Positions 5,452 through 9,153 of a stretch of DNA of 9,153 bases are shown piece after piece (positions within the stretch are counted from its first letter, which is position 1; every line of letters begins with the position of its first letter). The stretch is from an uncultured Eubacteriales bacterium (lineage in GTDB: Bacteria > Bacillota > Clostridia > Oscillospirales > Oscillospiraceae). A program made the translations under genes and the position numbers. A model generated the notes under the pieces. The model did not search any database, was not told the origin of the DNA, and worked only from the letters and a program-made list of their open reading frames with translations. Where the stretch lies: the NCBI GenBank assembly GCA_900550585.1, contig URST01000079.1:1-9153 (forward strand), written 5' to 3'.

Positions 5452-5485
5452 GCGCTGCTACCCGCGGGCAGCGCCTTGTTTTTTT
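5452..5485 (+). terminator. Intrinsic terminator of the recombinase operon
   Basis: GCGCTGC (5452-5458) pairs with GCAGCGC (5468-5474) across a 9-base loop, followed by TTGTTTTTTT. The T tract runs into the last codon of the LysR gene on the opposite strand. It stops plus-strand transcription before it runs antisense into the regulator. The minus strand lacks a T tract. Confidence 0.8.
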
Positions 5486-6365
5486 AATGCTTTTCATGCT
5501 TTGTCAACATCCGCACGGCGTATTTCAGGAACATCCGCACCGCCGGGGACAGGTCGGCCCGGGAGTGCAGCGCGATGCCCAGCGTGATGGACGCCGGCGG
5601 ATCCACCGGCAGCATGGCAATGTCGCAGACCCGCTTCTCCGTGATGAGCTTGTTCATCACGCTCATCCCCAGCCCCTGCTCCACCATGGACATGGCGGAA
5701 AAGCTCTCGATGGTGGTGAACTGCACGTTGGGCACGATGCCCGTCCGATGGAACAGCGCCGTCACGTCATCGTCACAGCCCCTGGCGGGCATGATAAACC
5801 GATCCGTGGCGCAGTTGGCCAGCGGATAGGCCCCCGCACCGGCCAGCGGGTGATCCCGGGGCAGCAGCGCCAGCATGGGGTCCTCCGCCAGGGGGATCCA
5901 CTCGTAGGGCATATTCTCCTGATAGCTGAGGAACCCGATGTCCGCCACCCGGTCGTCCAGCCACTGGGATACCTCCTGCCAGATACCCTCCAGCAGGTTG
6001 ATGTGGATCTGGGGATAGTCCCGCTGGAACGCGCCGATCACCGCCGGCAGCCAGTGGGTGGCAATGCTGGAGTAGGCCGCGATGTTGACGCTGCCGATGA
6101 GCAGGCCGTTCATCTCCGCCGACAGCTCGAAGATGCGGTCCTCCTGCCGCAGGAACTTGCGGATCACCGGCAGTAGCAACTCGCCGTTTTCCGTCAGCGC
6201 CACGCCCTTGGTGTTCCGCCGGAACAACGGGAACCCGAACTCCTTCTCCAGCGCCGTCACCAGCTGGTTCACGCCGGAGGGCGTATAGCTCAGCGCCTCC
6301 GCCGCCTTGGAAAAGCTGCCTGTCTCCGCCGCCGCCACAAAGGCCTTGCACCGTGCCGTCTCCAT
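5484..6365 (-). CDS. LysR family transcriptional regulator
   Basis: A 293-aa protein of typical LysR length. Residues 1-60 are the winged helix-turn-helix (FVAAAETGSFSKAAEALSYTPSGVNQLVTALEKEFGFPLFRR) and residues about 90-290 the periplasmic-binding-like effector domain (VNIAAYSSIATHWLPAVIGAFQRDYPQIHINLLEG, MVEQGLGMSVMNKL). The start is fixed by AGGAGGG 7 bases upstream. LysR regulators often control a divergent gene; here that is bioY, about 200 bp away, but a bidirectional terminator lies between them. The effector is unknown; a biotin link is only a guess from position. The stop codon overlaps the tail of the recombinase terminator on the other strand. Confidence 0.93.
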   Translation of the reverse strand: METARCKAFVAAAETGSFSKAAEALSYTPSGVNQLVTALEKEFGFPLFRRNTKGVALTENGELLLPVIRKFLRQEDRIFELSAEMNGLLIGSVNIAAYSSIATHWLPAVIGAFQRDYPQIHINLLEGIWQEVSQWLDDRVADIGFLSYQENMPYEWIPLAEDPMLALLPRDHPLAGAGAYPLANCATDRFIMPARGCDDDVTALFHRTGIVPNVQFTTIESFSAMSMVEQGLGMSVMNKLITEKRVCDIAMLPVDPPASITLGIALHSRADLSPAVRMFLKYAVRMLTKHEKH

Positions 6366-6413
6366 AGCCGTCCCTCCTGTTCACCCCGGGCTGCTCCCCG
6401 TGTTTCTCCTTCG

Positions 6414-6442
6414 ATTCTACTATATCCCCGGCAGGACCGCAA
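6414..6442 (-). promoter_or_regulatory. Probable LysR gene promoter
   Basis: On the minus strand there is TTGCGG (6437-6442), a 17-bp spacer and TAGAAT (6414-6419), about 48 bp upstream of the LysR start codon. The -10 matches consensus at five of six bases, the -35 at three. Confidence 0.5.
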
Positions 6443-6464
6443 GCCCCCACCTGTCACCACGGCG

Positions 6465-6493
6465 AAAAAGCCGCCCTCACGGACGGCTTTTTT
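6465..6493. terminator. Bidirectional terminator between LysR and bioY
   Basis: AAAAAGCCG and CGGCTTTTTT form the outer stem, with two further pairs after one mismatch and a TCAC loop. A tract and T tract make it work on both strands. It lies between two divergent genes, upstream of both of their promoters, which is unusual because neither gene ends here. It would insulate each gene from antisense transcription starting at the other. Confidence 0.75.
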
Positions 6494-6507
6494 ATGGTTC
6501 CTGTCTA

Positions 6508-6537
6508 TTGCACGGCTGCGCGGCGGCGGAGTACAAT
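6508..6537 (+). promoter_or_regulatory. Probable bioY promoter
   Basis: TTGCAC (6508-6513), an 18-bp spacer and TACAAT (6532-6537), giving a leader of about 20 bases before the ATG. No BirA-type operator (inverted TTGTTAAC) is visible. Control could be by the divergent LysR protein, although no clear LysR box was identified. Confidence 0.5.
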
Positions 6538-6564
6538 GGAAAAAACGCGAAAGGACACGCCGCC

Positions 6565-7104
6565 ATGAACACCCGTCTCCTCACCCGTACCGCGCTGTTT
6601 GCGGCGCTCACCGCCGCCGGTGCCTTCATCCGCATCCCGCTGGGGTACTCCTCCATCACGCTGCAATTCCTCTGCACCGCTATGGCCGGCTGCCTGCTGG
6701 GTCCCGCCTATGGTGCGGCCAGTCAGGCGGTCTACGTGGCGCTGGGCCTTATGGGCCTGCCCATCTTCACCCAGGGCGGCGGGCTGTCCTACCTACTGCA
6801 GCCCACCTGCGGCTTCCTCCTGGGCCTTATCCCCTCGGCATGGGTCATTGGTCTCATAACGGCCCGCCGCGCACCTCACCCCCTGCGGACGGCGCTGGCG
6901 TGCTTTGCGGGCCTTGCTGTGCTGTACGCCGTGGGACTGCCCTATATGGCGGTGATCCTGAACCGCTATATGGGCAAGGCCATGGACCTCACCGCCATCC
7001 TCTGGGCCGGTATGCTGCCGTTCCTGCCGGGGGACATGCTGAAGATCGCCGTTACGGCCGCGCTGGCGCCGCTTCTTCAGAAGCGCCTGTCAGCCGCGCC
7101 ATAA
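6565..7104 (+). CDS. bioY: Biotin transporter BioY (ECF substrate-binding component)
   Basis: A 179-aa integral membrane protein with about six hydrophobic segments. BioY hallmarks are TAAGAFIRIPLGYSSITLQFLCTAMAGCLLGP (residues 16-47), the GLMGLPIFTQGGGLSYLLQPTCGFLLG segment (61-87) and LPFLPGDMLKIA (151-162), the conserved PGD-x-x-K motif. BioY captures biotin and works alone or with the shared EcfA/EcfA'/EcfT module, which is not in this window. The start at 6565 has AAAGGA about 9 bases upstream and follows a plausible promoter; a longer open frame upstream lacks such signals. The 3' end overlaps the convergent flavoprotein gene by 53 bp, and no terminator follows the stop codon. Confidence 0.92.
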   Translation: MNTRLLTRTALFAALTAAGAFIRIPLGYSSITLQFLCTAMAGCLLGPAYGAASQAVYVALGLMGLPIFTQGGGLSYLLQPTCGFLLGLIPSAWVIGLITARRAPHPLRTALACFAGLAVLYAVGLPYMAVILNRYMGKAMDLTAILWAGMLPFLPGDMLKIAVTAALAPLLQKRLSAAP

Positions 7105-7669
7105 GCTCACCGGCAAACGCCGCGGCGTGCGCCGCCTTCTCCCCGTCCATGAACACCGTACCGTAGCCCATGTGCCGCTCCTCCAGCGCTCCCAGCCACG
7201 TCATGGCCGTGTGACGGCACCAGCGCCGCATCCCCTCTGTAAAGAGATCGGCGCCCCTTTCCGGCCGGTAGCCGCAGGTGAGCACCGCCGCCATGGCCTT
7301 CCCCGCCAGCAGCGACGGTCCCTTTCTCTGGCCGTAGTATTTGTCCATGGCGTACACCAACCGGTCCAGTGCCGCCTTCACCGGTGCGGTGCAGTACCAG
7401 GAGTAGATAGGCGTAGCCAGCAGCACTACATCGCTTTCCAGTATGCTGCGGAAGATGGGCTGCATATCGTCGTCGATGACGCAGGCCGGGTGCTCCCAGT
7501 CTGTCTGGCAGCACCGGCAGGCCCGGCATCCCTCAATACGCAGGTCGTACAGGACATACACCTCCGTCTCGTGCCCCGCCTGACGCCAGACCTCCAGCGC
7601 CGGGGCCAAAAGCGCCCCTGTATTGCTCTCCGCACCCCGCGGACTTCCGAACAGCACCGTCATTTTCAT
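7052..7669 (-). CDS. NADPH-dependent FMN reductase / iron-sulfur flavoprotein family
   Basis: A 205-aa flavodoxin-fold protein. FGSPRGAESNT (residues 7-17) is the FMN phosphate loop and ATPIYSWYCTAPVKAALDR (85-103) the second FMN-contacting segment. A Cys cluster, Cys48, Cys51, Cys53, Cys54 and Cys63 followed by VIDDDM, matches the C-x2-C-x2-C-x(n)-C-x2-DDM pattern of iron-sulfur flavoprotein-type reductases. In archaeal Isf this binds a [4Fe-4S] cluster; in many family members the cysteines may not hold a cluster. Such enzymes move electrons from NAD(P)H or ferredoxin to quinones, oxygen species or other acceptors. AGGAGGGG 7 bases before ATG 7669 fixes the start. The gene has its own promoter and a hairpin in its leader. 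The 3' end overlaps bioY by 53 bp. Confidence 0.88.
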   Translation of the reverse strand: MKMTVLFGSPRGAESNTGALLAPALEVWRQAGHETEVYVLYDLRIEGCRACRCCQTDWEHPACVIDDDMQPIFRSILESDVVLLATPIYSWYCTAPVKAALDRLVYAMDKYYGQRKGPSLLAGKAMAAVLTCGYRPERGADLFTEGMRRWCRHTAMTWLGALEERHMGYGTVFMDGEKAAHAAAFAGELMARLTGASEEAAPARP

Positions 7670-7695
7670 ATCGCGGCCCCTCCTGTATCCCGGCA

Positions 7696-7726
7696 GACCC
7701 CCGTACCGCTTTGCGGCACGGGGGTC
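7696..7726 (-). promoter_or_regulatory. Strong hairpin in the flavoprotein gene leader
   Basis: GACCCCCGT and ACGGGGGTC form a 9-bp outer stem, with CCGC/GCGG closing a 3-base loop. On the minus strand the junction pair is G-U, giving an unbroken 14-bp stem; on the plus strand it is an A-C mismatch. A TTTT tract follows on the plus strand, so it could also end plus-strand transcripts from bioY. It lies between the flavoprotein promoter and its ribosome binding site, and its C-rich arm could also pair with that site (AGGAGGGG). Confidence 0.65.
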
Positions 7727-7744
7727 TTTTGTCGTTCTGTTGTG

Positions 7745-7773
7745 ATTATAGCAGGTCTGCGGGCACGGCGCAA
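7745..7773 (-). promoter_or_regulatory. Promoter of the flavoprotein gene
   Basis: On the minus strand there is TTGCGC (7768-7773), a 17-bp spacer that ends in TGC, and a perfect TATAAT (7745-7750), an extended -10 promoter. Transcription would start near 7738, giving a leader of about 70 bases that includes the hairpin at 7696-7726. Confidence 0.75.
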
Positions 7774-7780
7774 GTGCGCG

Positions 7781-8038
7781 TTACCGCTTGAAAGCCCCGA
7801 ACAGCCCCTTTTTCTCGTAGGGGTGGGACTCGCTGCCCTTCACCTCGTAACCGGTGGCCTTGATGGCCGCCGCCAGCGCGGCCTCGTCCAGCGGCTGCTC
7901 CGACAGGATCACCGTCTCGCCCTTGCTGTGGGAGGACGTGACCTTCTTCACGCTGCAGGTGCGGCGCACCACGTCGTTGATATGGCTCTCGCACATGCCG
8001 CAGGCCATGCCGTCGATTTTCAGAATGGTTTCGATCAT
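7781..8038 (-). CDS. Heavy-metal-associated (HMA) domain protein, CopZ-like
   Basis: An 85-aa protein with the metal-binding motif GMACGMCESHI (G-M-x-C-x-x-C; Cys13 and Cys16) near the N-terminus and the beta-alpha-beta-beta-alpha-beta pattern of ferredoxin-like metallochaperones, with LSEQPLDEAALAAAIKATGYEVK toward the end. A short basic tail (YEKKGLFGAFKR) is added. Typical HMA proteins pass Cu(I) or other soft metals to P-type ATPases. Here the gene lies 61 bp after a FeoB-associated membrane protein, so it may serve iron handling, though iron binding by this fold is not established. GGAGGT 6 bases before ATG 8038 sets the start. It is the last gene of the feo operon; the next gene has its own promoter. 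Confidence 0.88.
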   Translation of the reverse strand: MIETILKIDGMACGMCESHINDVVRRTCSVKKVTSSHSKGETVILSEQPLDEAALAAAIKATGYEVKGSESHPYEKKGLFGAFKR

Positions 8039-8064
8039 AATAGTACCTCCAGATTTGAAAGTGC

Positions 8065-8094
8065 CAAGACCTCCGGCTCTCGCCGGAGGTCTTG
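8065..8094 (-). terminator. 13-bp perfect hairpin between two feo operon genes
   Basis: CAAGACCTCCGGC (8065-8077) and GCCGGAGGTCTTG (8082-8094) pair perfectly around a TCTC loop. On the minus strand the stem is followed by TTGGCACTTTC, a poor U tract, so it may be an attenuator or mRNA stabiliser rather than a full terminator. Each arm holds GGAGGT or its complement, the same string as the true ribosome binding site of the downstream HMA gene at 8045-8050. Confidence 0.6.
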
Positions 8095-8099
8095 CGCGG

Positions 8100-8279
8100 T
8101 TATTTCGCGTGGGTGCCGTGGCACTCACCGTGCATGGCACAGTGGGCACAGCCGGCGCCGCAGGAGTTCTTTCCCGCCTTCTTCTGACGCAGCAGGTATC
8201 TGACAATGAGAAATACGATGAGGATCAGTAAGGCACAAATCAATATGGTGGCAAGGTTTGCCGCGATCCAATCCAGCAT
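8100..8279 (-). CDS. FeoB-associated Cys-rich membrane protein
   Basis: A 59-aa protein with one N-terminal membrane helix (residues about 7-29, ANLATILICALLILIVFLIVRYL), a basic RQKK stop-transfer segment, and a short Cys/His-rich tail with Cys40, Cys44, Cys47 and Cys53 plus His46, His50, His54 and His57. This matches the FeoB-associated Cys-rich membrane protein family, found next to feoB in Firmicutes. It is thought to help FeoB, perhaps as a small metal-binding partner comparable in position to FeoC; the mechanism is unknown. ATG 8279 is chosen because AAAGGAG (8288-8294) lies at good spacing; the GTG at 8288 falls inside that site. It follows feoB by 40 bp. Confidence 0.9.
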   Translation of the reverse strand: MLDWIAANLATILICALLILIVFLIVRYLLRQKKAGKNSCGAGCAHCAMHGECHGTHAK

Positions 8280-8319
8280 GAAAATCACTCCTTTGCTGAT
8301 GGGATAGTTTGCGCAGATA

Positions 8320-9153
8320 TCAGACCTTGGCGCTGAGCTTGGTGGCCTCCTTGTAGGGGCGGACCAGCATGTAGATCAGGCCGGCCAGCAGGATGACCGC
8401 CACGATGACGCCCAGGATGTTGGCGCTGCCGGCAAACAGGTTGCCGAACTGGTTGATCATCAGCGCGATGACATAGGCGAAGCCGCACTGGTAGCCGATA
8501 GCGAACCACGTCCACTTGGCGTTGTTCATCTCACGCTTGATAGCGCCGATGGCCGCGAAGCAGGGAGCGCACAGCAGGTTGAACACCAGGAAGCTGTAAG
8601 CGGTGATGCCGGTGAAGGCCGCCGCCATAGCATCGTACACGGTGCCGTCGCCGCCGCCGTACAGGATGCCCAGCGTACCGACGATGTTCTCCTTAGCCAC
8701 CAGACCGGTGATGGAGGCCACGGTAGCCTGCCAGTTGCCCCAGCCCAGAGGCGCAAAGATCCAGGCGATGGCGCCGCCGATAGCAGCCAGAATGGAGGAG
8801 TCGATCTCGGACTCATCCAGCATGCGGAACGTGCCGTCCACCCAGCCGAAGTAGGTGGTGAACCACACGAAGATGGTGGACAGAAGGATGATGGTACCGG
8901 CCTTCTTGATGAAGGACCAGCCGCGCTCCCACATGGAGCGGAGCACGTTGCCCAGCGTGGGCCAGTGGTAGGCGGGCAGTTCCATAACGAAGGGAGCGGG
9001 ATCGCCTGCGAACATCTTGGTCTTCTTCAGCATGATGCCGGAAATGATGATGGCGGCCATGCCGATGAAGTAAGCGGAGGTGGAAACGATGGCGCTGCCG
9101 CCGAACAGGGCGCCGGCGATCATAGCGATGAAGGGCACCTTGGCGCCGCAGGG
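8320..9153 (-). CDS. feoB: Ferrous iron transport protein FeoB (C-terminal part)
   Basis: The frame is open to the right edge, giving the last 277 residues. The first visible residues, PCGAKVPFIAMIAGALFGG, are the conserved FeoB membrane-domain motif (P-C-x-A-x-x-P). Later segments include RSMWERGWSFIKKAGTIILLSTIFVWFTTYFG, APLGWGNWQATVASITGLVAKENIVGTLGILYG (the second gate region) and FNLLCAPCFAAIGAIKREMNNAKWTWFAIGYQ, followed by two C-terminal helices. FeoB imports Fe2+ across the cytoplasmic membrane and has an N-terminal GTPase domain, which lies outside this window together with any feoA. Two small metal-linked genes follow in the same operon. Identification is firm; completeness cannot be judged. 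Confidence 0.95.
   Translation of the reverse strand, partial: PCGAKVPFIAMIAGALFGGSAIVSTSAYFIGMAAIIISGIMLKKTKMFAGDPAPFVMELPAYHWPTLGNVLRSMWERGWSFIKKAGTIILLSTIFVWFTTYFGWVDGTFRMLDESEIDSSILAAIGGAIAWIFAPLGWGNWQATVASITGLVAKENIVGTLGILYGGGDGTVYDAMAAAFTGITAYSFLVFNLLCAPCFAAIGAIKREMNNAKWTWFAIGYQCGFAYVIALMINQFGNLFAGSANILGVIVAVILLAGLIYMLVRPYKEATKLSAKV

Overview
The window looks like chromosomal DNA from a GC-rich Clostridia-class Firmicute, most likely a gut Oscillospirales-type organism. This is inferred from strong AGGAGG-type ribosome binding sites, a high-GC background, a FeoB-associated Cys-rich membrane protein, a TnpW/TnpX-type serine recombinase module and BioY. No RNA gene or CRISPR array was seen.

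Region 1 (1-2930, minus strand) is a tightly packed six-gene operon read from a good promoter at 2902-2930. In transcription order it holds a macrodomain protein with an extra C-terminal domain, an AT-rich acidic protein of unknown function, an Spx/ArsC-family thioredoxin-fold protein, a small SANT/HTH-like protein, a TerY-like vWA protein and the start of an ADP-ribosylglycohydrolase that runs off the left edge. Two enzymes of ADP-ribose removal bracket a vWA protein and a redox-type protein. This suggests an ADP-ribosylation-linked stress or defence operon, and it is the best candidate here for an undescribed system.

Region 2 (about 2960-5485, plus strand) is a mobile-element recombinase module. 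It begins near a bidirectional terminator and continues with a gene-free, highly structured leader of about 470 bp. The leader holds a 20-bp perfect palindrome, a near-consensus promoter, several hairpins, and a second promoter inside an inverted repeat. A TnpW-like small protein and a 550-aa large serine recombinase follow, ending in a hairpin and an intrinsic terminator. No cargo is visible, so it is a minimal element, one end of an element, or a remnant.

Region 3 (5484-7780) is a LysR regulator (minus) divergent from bioY (plus), separated by a bidirectional terminator. bioY converges on and overlaps a NADPH-dependent FMN reductase/iron-sulfur flavoprotein-like gene (minus). That gene has its own extended -10 promoter and a strong hairpin in its leader.

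Region 4 (7781-9153, minus strand) is the 3' half of a ferrous iron uptake operon: the C-terminal part of FeoB, a FeoB-associated Cys-rich membrane protein, and a small heavy-metal-associated (CopZ-like) protein, with a 13-bp perfect hairpin between the last two.
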